Source of the DNA: Cyclobacteriaceae bacterium
GTDB lineage: Bacteria > Bacteroidota > Bacteroidia > Cytophagales > Cyclobacteriaceae
Assembly: GCA_016786585.1 (NCBI GenBank)
Contig: JAEUUI010000007.1
Span: 1-64,000 of the forward strand
Direction of reading: 5' to 3'
Length of the DNA: 64,000 nucleotides
Below the pieces are notes generated by a model. That model saw only the letters and a list, made by a program, of their open reading frames with translations, had not been told where the DNA came from and ran no database searches. Below, one piece after another: positions 45,427 to 53,823 of the stretch (its first letter is position 1; the number at the start of each line of letters is the position of its first letter). The position numbers were made by a program, and so were the translations under genes.

Positions 45427-45615
45427 TTATGTGGTTTGATTCGTCTTTTTCCTTTTAATAAACTGATAAATGGATTGCGGGACACTCACCGCGAGGAACC
45501 CGATGGCGAACCAGATAAAAAATTCGCCAGCCTCAATGCCCTGTGTTTTCAGAAAGCCTCCGGTGATGAGCAGAAAAAAACCTGCTGTATTGATAAACGT
45601 GAGCCGGTTAAACAT
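45427..45615 (-). CDS. Small two-helix membrane protein
   Basis: This 62-residue protein has two hydrophobic segments (about 7-24 and 32-50) and a basic tail KRKKTNQ. It is followed by fabG after 23 bases, suggesting co-transcription. Its reading frame is antisense to the region upstream of lpd. No family is recognised. Confidence 0.55.
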   Translation of the reverse strand: MFNRLTFINTAGFFLLITGGFLKTQGIEAGEFFIWFAIGFLAVSVPQSIYQFIKRKKTNQTT

Positions 45616-45671
45616 ATCTCAAAATTGCCAATTAATCGCAGAATTTAAAAGTGAACCAGTAAAACGAACTT

Positions 45672-45700
45672 TTGAAAGAATCGGGCAAACGGTATCTTTG
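45672..45700 (+). promoter_or_regulatory. Promoter of lpd
   Basis: TTG (45672-45674) is followed after 18 bases by TATCTTTG (45693-45700), an exact -7 match. Transcription near 45707 leaves a leader of about 24 bases to ATG 45731. This argues against any longer start for lpd. Confidence 0.6.
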
Positions 45701-45730
45701 ACCGCGTTTTTAGAATTAAATCTTCGCAGT

Positions 45731-47122
45731 ATGGCAAAATATGATGTTATCGTAATTGGTTCAGGTCCGGGCGGTTATGTCGCGGCTATCCGCGCATCGC
45801 AGCTCGGTATGAAAGTAGGCGTGGTTGAAAAAGCTGAGTTGGGCGGCATCTGCCTGAACTGGGGCTGTATTCCAACCAAGGCATTATTAAAGAGTGCGCA
45901 GGTGTTCGAATACCTGAAGCATGCAAAAGATTACGGTATCGAAGTAAAAGATGCCAAAGCAGATTTTGCTGCTGTTGTAAAACGTAGCCGCGAAGTAGCG
46001 GCTGGCATGAGCAAAGGCATTCAGTTTTTGTTCAAGAAGAATAAGATTGAGCACATCTCAGGAACCGGCAAACTTAAGAAAGGCGGAAAGGTTGAAGTAA
46101 CCGCTGCCGATGGGAAGAAAGAAGATCACGAAGCGAAGCACATCATTTTGGCAACCGGTGCGCGTTCGCGCGAATTGCCGGCACTAAAAATTGATGGTAA
46201 GAAAATTATCGGCTATCGTGAAGCGATGGTGCTTCCTGAACAGCCGAAGAAAATGATTGTGGTTGGTTCAGGTGCGATCGGTGTGGAGTTTGCATATTTC
46301 TACAGCACACTAGGAACGGAAGTAACAATTGTTGAATTCATGCCGCGCATTGTTCCGGTAGAAGATGAAGAGGTTTCAAAACAGCTGGAGAAGTCATTCA
46401 AAAAAGCAGGCATCACGATCCATACGAATGCTGAAGTAACAAAAGTTGATACCGCAGGCAAAGGTTGTGTAGCCACCGTTAAGACGAAAGACGGAGAAGT
46501 TAAACTCGAAGCAGATATTGTTCTTTCTGCTGTGGGCGTAGCGACTAACCTTGAAGGTATCGGCCTCGAAGAAGTTGGCGTGAAAACCGACAAAGGCAAA
46601 GTTATTGTTGACGATTTCTACAAAACCAATGTTTCAGGTGTTTACGCGATTGGCGATATCGTAAAAGGTCCTGCGCTGGCACACGTTGCTTCCGCAGAAG
46701 GAATTACGTGCGTGGAAGCGATTGCCGGCCTTAAGCCACATCCGATCAACTACAACAACATCCCGGGCTGTACCTATTGCAGTCCTGAAATTGCTTCTGT
46801 CGGATATACCGAAGAAGCTGCCAAGAAAGCGGGATATGAAATTAAGGTTGGTAAGTTTCCATTCACCGCTTCCGGGAAAGCGAAAGCTGCCGGTGCGCCT
46901 GACGGCTTCGTAAAGGTAATCTTTGATGCCAAGTACGGTGAGTGGCTCGGAGCGCACTTCATCGGTGCGAACGTAACCGAAATGATTGCTGAAGTTGTTG
47001 CAGCCCGTAACCTGGAAACAACCGGGCACGAGATCATCAAGTCAATCCACCCGCACCCAACGATGAGCGAAGCCGTAATGGAAGCGGCCGCTGCCGCATA
47101 CGGTGAAGTTATTCACCTGTAA
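45731..47122 (+). CDS. lpdA: Dihydrolipoyl dehydrogenase (E3)
   Basis: This 463-residue flavoprotein reoxidises dihydrolipoamide in pyruvate and 2-oxoglutarate dehydrogenase complexes and in glycine cleavage. The FAD motif GSGPGGYVAAI is near residue 10 and the redox disulfide is GGICLNWGCIPTK near 38-50. The NAD motif GSGAIGVEFAY is near 180, and the C-terminal His-Glu pair is in SIHPHPTMSEAV near 440. ATG 45731 is chosen because the promoter lies just before it and the upstream in-frame stretch has no coding character. A strong terminator follows. Confidence 0.96.
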   Translation: MAKYDVIVIGSGPGGYVAAIRASQLGMKVGVVEKAELGGICLNWGCIPTKALLKSAQVFEYLKHAKDYGIEVKDAKADFAAVVKRSREVAAGMSKGIQFLFKKNKIEHISGTGKLKKGGKVEVTAADGKKEDHEAKHIILATGARSRELPALKIDGKKIIGYREAMVLPEQPKKMIVVGSGAIGVEFAYFYSTLGTEVTIVEFMPRIVPVEDEEVSKQLEKSFKKAGITIHTNAEVTKVDTAGKGCVATVKTKDGEVKLEADIVLSAVGVATNLEGIGLEEVGVKTDKGKVIVDDFYKTNVSGVYAIGDIVKGPALAHVASAEGITCVEAIAGLKPHPINYNNIPGCTYCSPEIASVGYTEEAAKKAGYEIKVGKFPFTASGKAKAAGAPDGFVKVIFDAKYGEWLGAHFIGANVTEMIAEVVAARNLETTGHEIIKSIHPHPTMSEAVMEAAAAAYGEVIHL

Positions 47123-47140
47123 GTTATTAACGCTTAAACT

Positions 47141-47176
47141 AAAGTCCCGGGGTTACGTGAACCCACGGGACTTTTT
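47141..47176 (+). terminator. Rho-independent terminator of lpd
   Basis: GTCCCG (47144-47149) pairs with CGGGAC (47166-47171), with an inner GGGTT/AACCC stem, followed by TTTTT. It begins 19 bases after the lpd stop and may also stop the convergent fasciclin gene. Confidence 0.85.
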
Positions 47177-47198
47177 CATTTAAACCAACTTCACATTT

Positions 47199-47735
47199 TT
47201 ACTTCGGCATTAATACAGTATCAATCACGTGAATTACTCCGTTCGACTGATCCACATCCATGATGGTGATTTTTGCAGTGTTTCCTTTTTCATCTTTCAG
47301 GATCACATCTTTACCGGACATCATAGCCCACAATTTTCCGCCTTGAACTGTTTTTAGTTCCGCTTTGCCATTTCCAGCCTTGATTGCTTTTGCGACATCC
47401 GCCGAGCTCCATTTGCCTGCCACGACATGATACGTAAGCACACTTGTAAGCATCGTTTTGTTCTCTGGCTTGAGCAGGTTATCGACCGTGCCGGCAGGTA
47501 ACTTGGCAAACGCTTCATTGGTTGGTGCAAATACAGTGAAAGGCCCTTTGCCCTGTAATGTTTCCACGAGGCCGGCTGCCTTTACCGCGGCAACAAGTGT
47601 TGTGTGGTCGTTCGAATTCATTGCGTTTTCAATGATATTCTTCGAAGCGTACATTTCAGCGCCTCCAACAACTTTCTGTGCAAATGCTGCTGTACCTGCG
47701 GCCAGCCCTAATACTACCATCAATAATTTTTTCAT
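47199..47735 (-). CDS. Fasciclin domain protein, secreted
   Basis: From ATG 47735 this encodes 178 residues: a signal peptide (about 1-20, ending AAFAQ) and one FAS1 (fasciclin) domain. Markers are GPFTVFAPTNEAFAKLP near residue 70, LTYHVVAGKW near 105 and the C-terminal VIHVIDTVLMPK. FAS1 proteins are extracellular adhesion-type proteins. It is divergent from a sigma/anti-sigma pair, which may regulate it; this is inferred from position only. Confidence 0.93.
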   Translation of the reverse strand: MKKLLMVVLGLAAGTAAFAQKVVGGAEMYASKNIIENAMNSNDHTTLVAAVKAAGLVETLQGKGPFTVFAPTNEAFAKLPAGTVDNLLKPENKTMLTSVLTYHVVAGKWSSADVAKAIKAGNGKAELKTVQGGKLWAMMSGKDVILKDEKGNTAKITIMDVDQSNGVIHVIDTVLMPK

Positions 47736-47838
47736 AACTGTGTTTTTTGTTTGATTGTGCTTCATCTACGAAGCTGGGCTCTTAGCTGGATTTCATATCG
47801 GGGGATGATGCAGATTACCGAACAGGATTGGCGTTGAA

Positions 47839-48501
47839 TTGCCTCAATCGAATGATCAGTTGCAGATCGAAATGATTCAAACAGACCTGTCACTAAAATC
47901 CCGGGAACAATTTGTGATGGCATCTGTTATATTTGAGCTATTCGAATTTATCAGCAGTCGCATCCCACATATAGAAGAGTCGTCCCTGATTGCAGGGCTT
48001 CGTTCAAAAGACAAAGCGTCTCTTGAGTATTTATACGATCACTATTCCGGAGCCCTTTACGGGGCCATTCTCCGGATTGTCAGGAAGGAATCGGTCGCAG
48101 AGGAGGTTTTACAGGACGTGTTTCTGAAAATCTGGAGCCGGATGGATAACTATGATCCTTCAAAAGGACGGTTGTTTACATGGATGCTTAATCTGGCAAA
48201 GAATCAGGCAATCGACAAAATACGCTCGAAAGAAATAAGCCGGGAGAACAAAACCGGTGGAATTGAAAATTACGTAAGTGATGTCAGAACCGGTGAATTT
48301 GCGGAGCAGCGTGTTGACAGCATCGGTTTGAAAGAAACGTTGGCAAGCCTCCCGGAAGAGCAGCGGTTTATTGTTGATCATCTGTATCTAAAAGGATACA
48401 CGCAGGCTGAACTGGCCGAAGAGTTCAATATTCCACTGGGCACGGTAAAAACCCGGCTGAGGATTGCGATGAAACAATTACGTTTGATATTGAAAGTTTG
48501 A
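47839..48501 (+). CDS. ECF-family sigma-70 factor
   Basis: The sigma factor has up to 220 residues. Region 2 lies around SLEYLYDHYSGALYGAILRIV...VAEEVLQDVFLKIWSR (about 55-100) and region 4 around LASLPEEQRFIVDHLYLKGYTQAELAEEF (about 167-196). The frame opens at a TTG (47839), but ATG 47872 or 47917 are better starts. The stop overlaps the next gene as TTGA. The neighbouring RskA-like protein is its probable anti-sigma factor. Confidence 0.92.
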   Translation: MPQSNDQLQIEMIQTDLSLKSREQFVMASVIFELFEFISSRIPHIEESSLIAGLRSKDKASLEYLYDHYSGALYGAILRIVRKESVAEEVLQDVFLKIWSRMDNYDPSKGRLFTWMLNLAKNQAIDKIRSKEISRENKTGGIENYVSDVRTGEFAEQRVDSIGLKETLASLPEEQRFIVDHLYLKGYTQAELAEEFNIPLGTVKTRLRIAMKQLRLILKV

Positions 48502-49286
48502 ATATAGAAGATTACATATTGTCAGGAATTCTGGAGGCTTATGCGCTCGGTGACCTTTCGGCAGCAGAACGTACTGCTGTGGAGAAGGACCTTGTGCAGT
48601 ATCCTGAATTGCGGGCTGAACTCGCCAAAATTGAAGAGGCGCAGGAACAGCTTCTGATGAAAGCAGCGATACGTCCGCGCGCTTCTGTTAAAGCAGACTT
48701 ATTGAGCAAAATAGAAGGGAATAAATCTGAAGCCAGGATAGTGGTGATGCCGTCTCCGGTATGGAAATATGCTGCAGCTGCCTCAATCGCGATTGCATTT
48801 GTGGCTTCATACCTCGCATACGAATATTATGGCCGGTGGAAGGCCAGCGAAGAAAATCTTACAGCCTTGATCGCGCAGAACCGGCAGATCGCACAGGATT
48901 ACAATACGGTTAACCAACGACTGGATAAGATGCAGGGTGATATGCATGTTATCGGAAGTCCGGACTTTAAGCGTGTGATGATGAATGGCACCGCGAATGC
49001 CCCGGATTCAAAAGCATACGTTTACTGGAATGACAAAACGCGTGAAGTCTACCTGCATATCGAAAACATGAAGACGCTCGCACATGAAAATCAATATCAA
49101 TTGTGGGCCATGATTGATGGTAAACCGGTTGATGCGGGTGTTTTTGATATGAACTCTAATGGTCTTCAGCGCATGAAAGATATGGCCGGTGCTGGCGCTT
49201 TTGCCGTTACCATCGAGCCTCGCGGAGGCCGCTCGACACCAACACTCAGCCAACTCCAAATGCTGGGAGAAGTGGTGAAAGGCTGA
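48498..49286 (+). CDS. RskA-like anti-sigma factor, membrane-anchored
   Basis: This 262-residue protein has an N-terminal cytoplasmic anti-sigma-like helical region (about 1-75; LEAYALGDLSAAERTAVEKDL) and a membrane helix near residues 90-110. The periplasmic C-terminal domain is of the RskA type (about 165-262; NQYQLWAMIDGKPVDAGVF and AFAVTIEPRGG). It starts with a TTG that overlaps the sigma stop, so expression is tightly coupled. It should hold the sigma factor at the membrane until a periplasmic signal arrives. Confidence 0.9.
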   Translation: MNIEDYILSGILEAYALGDLSAAERTAVEKDLVQYPELRAELAKIEEAQEQLLMKAAIRPRASVKADLLSKIEGNKSEARIVVMPSPVWKYAAAASIAIAFVASYLAYEYYGRWKASEENLTALIAQNRQIAQDYNTVNQRLDKMQGDMHVIGSPDFKRVMMNGTANAPDSKAYVYWNDKTREVYLHIENMKTLAHENQYQLWAMIDGKPVDAGVFDMNSNGLQRMKDMAGAGAFAVTIEPRGGRSTPTLSQLQMLGEVVKG

Positions 49287-49409
49287 TTTTTTTAACCCGT
49301 TTAACGGCATTTTAAGCGCAATAGGCCTCGCTTGACCGAAATTTTCCTCCCTTTGAACAACTTTTCGACCTTAATTGAAGTTATACTTTAACACCTGACC
49401 CGAAACTGT

Positions 49410-49532
49410 ATGAAAAAGACGTTATCGGCACAAGCCTATTTTAACCGCGCAAAGTTATTTGCGTACCTGATGGCCCTTTCAGGGTTGATGTACCTGTTTT
49501 TCGATGTTTTTGGCTTAACCGCTCTTAAATAG
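49410..49532 (+). CDS. Tandem mini membrane protein A
   Basis: This 40-codon frame (ATG 49410, TAG 49530) encodes MKKTLSAQAYFNRAKLFAYL and then a single hydrophobic helix ending DVFGLTALK. It shares YFxRAKxFxY with the next small frame, so the two look like duplicates. It lies 123 bases after the anti-sigma gene. A tail-anchored or signal-anchored micro-protein is likely; function unknown. Confidence 0.55.
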   Translation: MKKTLSAQAYFNRAKLFAYLMALSGLMYLFFDVFGLTALK

Positions 49533-49533
49533 G

Positions 49534-49662
49534 ATGAAAGAAAACATGCCTGTTCGTGGCTACTTTACCCGGGCGAAGGTCTTTGGGTATGTATTGCTGC
49601 TGATCGGCATTGCTATTTTATCATTCATGTCTTATCATTTTTTTGCTGATCAACAGCCATAA
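49534..49662 (+). CDS. Tandem mini membrane protein B
   Basis: This 42-codon frame (ATG 49534, TAA 49660) begins MKENMPVRGYFTRAKVFGY, then has one hydrophobic helix and a short polar tail ADQQP. It starts one base after the stop of mini protein A and shares YFxRAKxFxY with it. The conserved soluble stretch plus helix in both copies supports real coding. Function unknown. Confidence 0.55.
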   Translation: MKENMPVRGYFTRAKVFGYVLLLIGIAILSFMSYHFFADQQP

Positions 49663-49745
49663 TTGACGCCTTGTCGATTCGTGCGCCCTGCGGAACAATA
49701 TTCAAGCACACCGCAAGTTTAATCCGCAACCAATATCTTTGTGCT

Positions 49746-50120
49746 ATGCCAAGACTCTCCCTCATTATCTTGCTGGTACTGTGTGCTTCCACTGTTACGT
49801 TCGCACAGTCGAAAAAGAAACCGAAGAAAGTTACTGCGCAACAGCAGCCTAATTCGCTCACCCCGTATTTCCCTGCAGAAAATTATGAGCCTGAAAAGAA
49901 GGGCAAGACTAAAAAATCAAAGTCACGCAAAGTAACGCGCAATGCCGAGCAGGAGCACGAAGACCGGATGAAAGAGGTTGTAAAAGCTCACCGCAAAGCA
50001 GAGAAAGAAATGCTTAAACCACAGTACTCCGACTTTAGCTATTTCGGTCATAAACGCAAACCCAAAAAACATAAGCCTGGCAAAATGAAATTTTGCAAGG
50101 AGTGCGAGATCTGGCACTGA
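49746..50120 (+). CDS. Small secreted Lys-rich protein
   Basis: From ATG 49746 this encodes 124 residues: a signal peptide (about 1-21, ending TFAQ), then a highly basic, low-complexity chain with many Lys (KKKPKK, KGKTKKSKSRK). The end GKMKFCKECEIWH has two Cys. The basic body suggests interaction with polyanions such as nucleic acid or LPS, but this is speculation. I do not recognise a family. deoC follows 34 bases later. Confidence 0.6.
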   Translation: MPRLSLIILLVLCASTVTFAQSKKKPKKVTAQQQPNSLTPYFPAENYEPEKKGKTKKSKSRKVTRNAEQEHEDRMKEVVKAHRKAEKEMLKPQYSDFSYFGHKRKPKKHKPGKMKFCKECEIWH

Positions 50121-50154
50121 TTGGCTTTTACCCGGTTCATCGTAACTTGTATCG

Positions 50155-50823
50155 GTGAACCTTGCTTCCTACATCGAGCATACAAATCTGAGTCCTGCGC
50201 TGTCGATCCGTGATATCGATCAACTGGTCGATGACGCCCGTGTCCACAAATTTTTGGGCGTATGCGTTCCGCCCTTTTGGGTTAAGCGTGCTAAGCGGGA
50301 GATCGGCAATGAAAAAATTTTGTTAGTAACCGTGGCGGGGTTCCCGCTCGGGTACAACATGACTGAAACAAAGCTTGACGAAATCAAGCGTGCAATCGAT
50401 AACGGAGCTGACGAAGTAGATGTAGTATGGAACATCACATCTTTTAAGACCGGTATCCCCTGGACGAAGATCGAGCTTGCCAAGTGCAGCAAGCTCACGC
50501 ACGATCACCACAAACTGTTAAAAGTTATTATTGAAACAGCGTATCTTTCAGACGAAGAAATTGCAGACGCCTGTAAATTGTGTGCCGATGCCGGAGCTGA
50601 TTTTGTAAAGACTTCTACCGGGTTTGCACCGGCAGGAGCAAAGGTTGAGCACATCAAACTGATGCGAAGTGTGTTGCCAGCCGAAGTTGGAATCAAAGCA
50701 TCGGGTGGGATAAAAACACGCGAGCAGGCACTCGCGCTGATCGAAGCGGGAGCCACACGTCTCGGAACTTCTTCAGGCATAGCACTTATAACCAACAGTG
50801 ATTCAAAAACCGATACGTATTAA
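50155..50823 (+). CDS. deoC: Deoxyribose-phosphate aldolase
   Basis: This 222-residue class I aldolase splits 2-deoxyribose 5-phosphate to acetaldehyde and glyceraldehyde 3-phosphate. The Schiff-base Lys lies in DFVKTSTGFAPAGA near residue 155. ADEVDVVWNI near residue 85 and VGIKASGGIKTREQAL near 185 are also typical. The start is a GTG at 50155. A non-phosphorylating aldehyde dehydrogenase of GapN type follows after 9 bases and could use the glyceraldehyde 3-phosphate, so the pair makes sense as a unit. Confidence 0.94.
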   Translation: MNLASYIEHTNLSPALSIRDIDQLVDDARVHKFLGVCVPPFWVKRAKREIGNEKILLVTVAGFPLGYNMTETKLDEIKRAIDNGADEVDVVWNITSFKTGIPWTKIELAKCSKLTHDHHKLLKVIIETAYLSDEEIADACKLCADAGADFVKTSTGFAPAGAKVEHIKLMRSVLPAEVGIKASGGIKTREQALALIEAGATRLGTSSGIALITNSDSKTDTY

Positions 50824-50832
50824 TTAACCATC

Positions 50833-52452
50833 ATGAGTAATCCCCTTGCCAACATTTTTCCGGAATCATCCTCTATTCCGGATGCGTACAAACTTGATAC
50901 CTATCTCGAACAACGCGAATACCTGATTGATGGCGAACTTAAAACATGGCAGGGCGATCTTGCTCCTGTGCTGAGCCCGGTATTTGTTAAAGACGGGTCA
51001 GGGTACACTCAAAAAATTATTGGAAGTACTCCACTGCTCAATGCGGAAGAGGCGATGAAAGCACTGGATGTTGCGGTTCGTGCACATGATCTGGGTAAAG
51101 GCGAATGGCCGATGATGTCGGTGGCGGATCGTATTTCGCATGTTGAAACTTTTCTCGCGCGAATGCGCGAAAAGAGAAGTGAGGTAGTAAAGTTGCTGAT
51201 GTGGGAAATTGGTAAACCTTTAAAAGATTCTGAGAAAGAATTTGATCGTACCTGCGATTACATTGTTGATACTATCAAAGCTTTAAAAGATATTGACCGG
51301 CATTCTGCGAAGATTATTGAAGAGCAGGGGTTCATGGCACAGATCAGGCGTGTGCCGTTAGGCGTTGCGCTTTGCATGGGCCCGTATAATTATCCGCTGA
51401 ATGAAACTTTCACTACGCTGATACCTGCATTGATTATGGGTAACACGGTAGTATTCAAGCCGGCAAAATATGGTGTATTGCTTATTCGCCCATTACTCGA
51501 AGCATTCCGCGATAGCTTTCCAAAAGGTGTAATCAACATTATTTACGGAAAGGGAAGAGAAACGGTAGGTTCACTGATGGAGAGCGGGCGACTGGATGTA
51601 TTTGCCTTCATTGGAACGAACAAAGGTGCCAACGACCTGAAAAAACTTCACCCGAAGCCACACCGGCTTAAAGCTGTACTCGGCCTGGATGCGAAAAACC
51701 CAGCGATTGTTCTGCCGGATGCTGATCTGGATATTGCGGTAAGCGAATGCATTACCGGCTCGCTTTCCTTTAACGGTCAGCGCTGTACGGCATTGAAGAT
51801 TTTATACGTTCACTGCAGTATCGTTGATACGTTTATTCAAAAATTCAACGAAGCGATTAAAAAATTAAAACCGGGCATGCCCTGGGACGCAGGTGTTAAC
51901 CTGACTCCGTTACCGGAACCTGGGAAAACCAAATTCCTGACTGAGCTTGTTGAGGATGCGAAAAAGCACGGAGCGAAAATTATGAATGAACATGGCGGTG
52001 AAGTAAATGAAACGTTTTTTTACCCGACTGTTCTTTATCCGGTTAACGACAAAATGCGGATTTACTATGAAGAGCAGTTTGGTCCGGTTGTACCAATTAT
52101 CGCGTATGATGATGTGGAGGAACCGATGCATTATGTTATCAACTCAAACTTCGGTCAGCAGGTAAGTATTTTCGGAAACGATTCGAAAACCATCGCAAGG
52201 CTGATCGATATGTTCTCGAACCAGGTTGGCCGGATTAATCTTAACACGCAAAGTCAGCGCGGGCCGGATTCATTTCCGTTCAACGGAAGAAAGGATTCTG
52301 CCGAAGGAACGTTATCGGTGCACGATGCCTTGCGCGTATTCTCCATCCGCACACTGGTGGCAACCAAAACAACAGAAGAGAACAAACAACTTATCAGCAC
52401 GATCATTAAAAATCGTGAGTCGTTGTTCCTGAGCACGGAGTATATCTTCTAA
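50833..52452 (+). CDS. GapN-like NADP-dependent aldehyde dehydrogenase
   Basis: This 539-residue enzyme of the aldehyde dehydrogenase superfamily is closest in look to non-phosphorylating glyceraldehyde 3-phosphate dehydrogenase. PYNYPLNETFTTLIPALIMGNTVVFKPAK near residue 180 is the cofactor region. The catalytic Cys is in SFNGQRCTALK near residue 318. The Glu of the usual ELGGK motif is replaced: here it reads LGLDAKNPAIV near residue 287. It lies directly after deoC and before acylphosphatase. Substrate and activity need testing because of the missing general base. Confidence 0.85.
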   Translation: MSNPLANIFPESSSIPDAYKLDTYLEQREYLIDGELKTWQGDLAPVLSPVFVKDGSGYTQKIIGSTPLLNAEEAMKALDVAVRAHDLGKGEWPMMSVADRISHVETFLARMREKRSEVVKLLMWEIGKPLKDSEKEFDRTCDYIVDTIKALKDIDRHSAKIIEEQGFMAQIRRVPLGVALCMGPYNYPLNETFTTLIPALIMGNTVVFKPAKYGVLLIRPLLEAFRDSFPKGVINIIYGKGRETVGSLMESGRLDVFAFIGTNKGANDLKKLHPKPHRLKAVLGLDAKNPAIVLPDADLDIAVSECITGSLSFNGQRCTALKILYVHCSIVDTFIQKFNEAIKKLKPGMPWDAGVNLTPLPEPGKTKFLTELVEDAKKHGAKIMNEHGGEVNETFFYPTVLYPVNDKMRIYYEEQFGPVVPIIAYDDVEEPMHYVINSNFGQQVSIFGNDSKTIARLIDMFSNQVGRINLNTQSQRGPDSFPFNGRKDSAEGTLSVHDALRVFSIRTLVATKTTEENKQLISTIIKNRESLFLSTEYIF

Positions 52453-52722
52453 ATGAAATCGGTATCGATCACAGTGACAGGTAAAGTTCAGGGCGTCTTC
52501 TTCCGGGCTTCTGCGAAGGATACCGCCGATAGGCTTAGTGTTAAGGGTTCTGCTCAAAACATGCCTGACGGCAGCGTGTACATCGAGGCAGAAGGTGATG
52601 AAGAAAATTTAAAACAGTTTATCGGCTGGTGTCAGCAAGGCCCTCCGCGGGCAAGTGTTTCTAACGTTAACGTAGTTGAGGCTGAACCAAAAAGCTTTCA
52701 GCGATTCGACATTAAACGGTAG
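52453..52722 (+). CDS. acyP: Acylphosphatase
   Basis: This 89-residue enzyme hydrolyses carboxyl-phosphate bonds of acylphosphates. The phosphate-binding Arg is in GKVQGVFFRASAKD (about residues 9-22) and the catalytic Asn in GSAQNMPDGSVYIEAEG (about 33-49). It starts immediately after the aldehyde dehydrogenase stop. The operon deoC, ALDH, acyP suggests carbon-metabolite handling; the exact link is inferred. Confidence 0.92.
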   Translation: MKSVSITVTGKVQGVFFRASAKDTADRLSVKGSAQNMPDGSVYIEAEGDEENLKQFIGWCQQGPPRASVSNVNVVEAEPKSFQRFDIKR

Positions 52723-52727
52723 ATAAA

Positions 52728-53807
52728 TTATTCAGCAAAAGCTTCGAGTGCCGGCACGGCCTTATTATCGAAATCGAACAAAGCCTGGTTCTCCCAGGTT
52801 GATCCATCGGTTGCCTCATTGCCTTTAAAGGATACCCACTCGGTTCCCCAATAGCAAAACCCTGCGGCTTTTGATGATTCGGTTACGATGTCGCGCAGCT
52901 TCATCATGAAATTCTTTTGACCTTCAGGTGTTGCCGGGTATGCAGGAATTAATTGTCCGTTTTCACCAACAATATTATTCGTCCAGTCTTCCCATGACAA
53001 CGAAAAAGGGTATGCTGTTTCGGCAATCACAACTTGTTTGTTGTAGGCAAACCCAAGACTTTGAATAGAAGACTTAACCAGATTTAAATCTTTTCCATGC
53101 CAGATCGGATAATACGATAAGCCGATCAGGTCATAATCAACCGCGTTGGTTGAGAGTTGCTGATAAAACCAGTTTGCGTTGTCAAATCCGGCTACGTGCA
53201 TCATGATTTGCGTATCGGCTGATGTTTCGCGAACTGCCTGAACACCTTTTTTCAATAGTACTATAAAGTTGGCGAGCGTGCCTGCGCCTGTTCCTCCGTC
53301 CGGAAGCAGAAAGCCGGGATTAATCTCATTGCCGATCTGGATGATATCCGGATCAATTTCAGTCATTATTTTTTTTGTGTACAGATAAACACTGTCCTGC
53401 AAGTCGCTGAACGATGCGTCGCTCCAGGCTTCGGGTTTTATCTGGTGACCCGGGTCGGCCCAAGTATCGGAATAATGTACGCTTAACCAAACCTTCATCC
53501 CTTTCGCCTTAACACGCGCGGCAAGTGCTGTTACTTCAGCAAGTGAAGAGTGCCCGTCAACCGGTGTGTGCCACAACCGGATGCGAATGGTGTTGACTCC
53601 ACTTTCCTTCAGAATGTCGAGCATATTTTTCTCAACCCCCGCAGAGTTTTTAAAAACCACACCTGCTTCTTCTATTTCCGGAAGGAATGAAATATCGGTT
53701 CCCCGGATTAAATCTTTTTCAACCGGATCAGGGCCCGGACAGCAATCTTTTGCATCATCACATGAAAAAAGAAAAGCCAGCAGACAGATTGGTACGAGAA
53801 TGCGCAT
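52728..53807 (-). CDS. GH53 endo-beta-1,4-galactanase lipoprotein
   Basis: From ATG 53807 this encodes 359 residues with a lipoprotein signal (lipobox LFSC, Cys near residue 16). A GH53 TIM barrel follows. The acid/base Glu lies in IIQIGNEINPGFLL near residue 155 and the nucleophile Glu in VVIAETAYPFS near 262. LSVHYSDTWADPGHQ near residue 110 is also typical. It cuts arabinogalactan or galactan side chains at the cell surface. No SusCD pair adjoins it, so it is not inside a classic utilisation locus here. Confidence 0.92.
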   Translation of the reverse strand: MRILVPICLLAFLFSCDDAKDCCPGPDPVEKDLIRGTDISFLPEIEEAGVVFKNSAGVEKNMLDILKESGVNTIRIRLWHTPVDGHSSLAEVTALAARVKAKGMKVWLSVHYSDTWADPGHQIKPEAWSDASFSDLQDSVYLYTKKIMTEIDPDIIQIGNEINPGFLLPDGGTGAGTLANFIVLLKKGVQAVRETSADTQIMMHVAGFDNANWFYQQLSTNAVDYDLIGLSYYPIWHGKDLNLVKSSIQSLGFAYNKQVVIAETAYPFSLSWEDWTNNIVGENGQLIPAYPATPEGQKNFMMKLRDIVTESSKAAGFCYWGTEWVSFKGNEATDGSTWENQALFDFDNKAVPALEAFAE

Positions 53808-53823
53808 TCCTAAAGTTAATACT

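Noticed and set aside
45470-45730. In-frame extension that would give lpd 87 more residues
   Set aside because: The consensus promoter at 45672-45700 lies inside the extension, and the protein start at 45731 matches the family exactly.
47928-47935. TATATTTG as a promoter inside the sigma-factor gene
   Set aside because: It would leave no suitable start codon downstream before region 2, and no TTG sits at the right distance.
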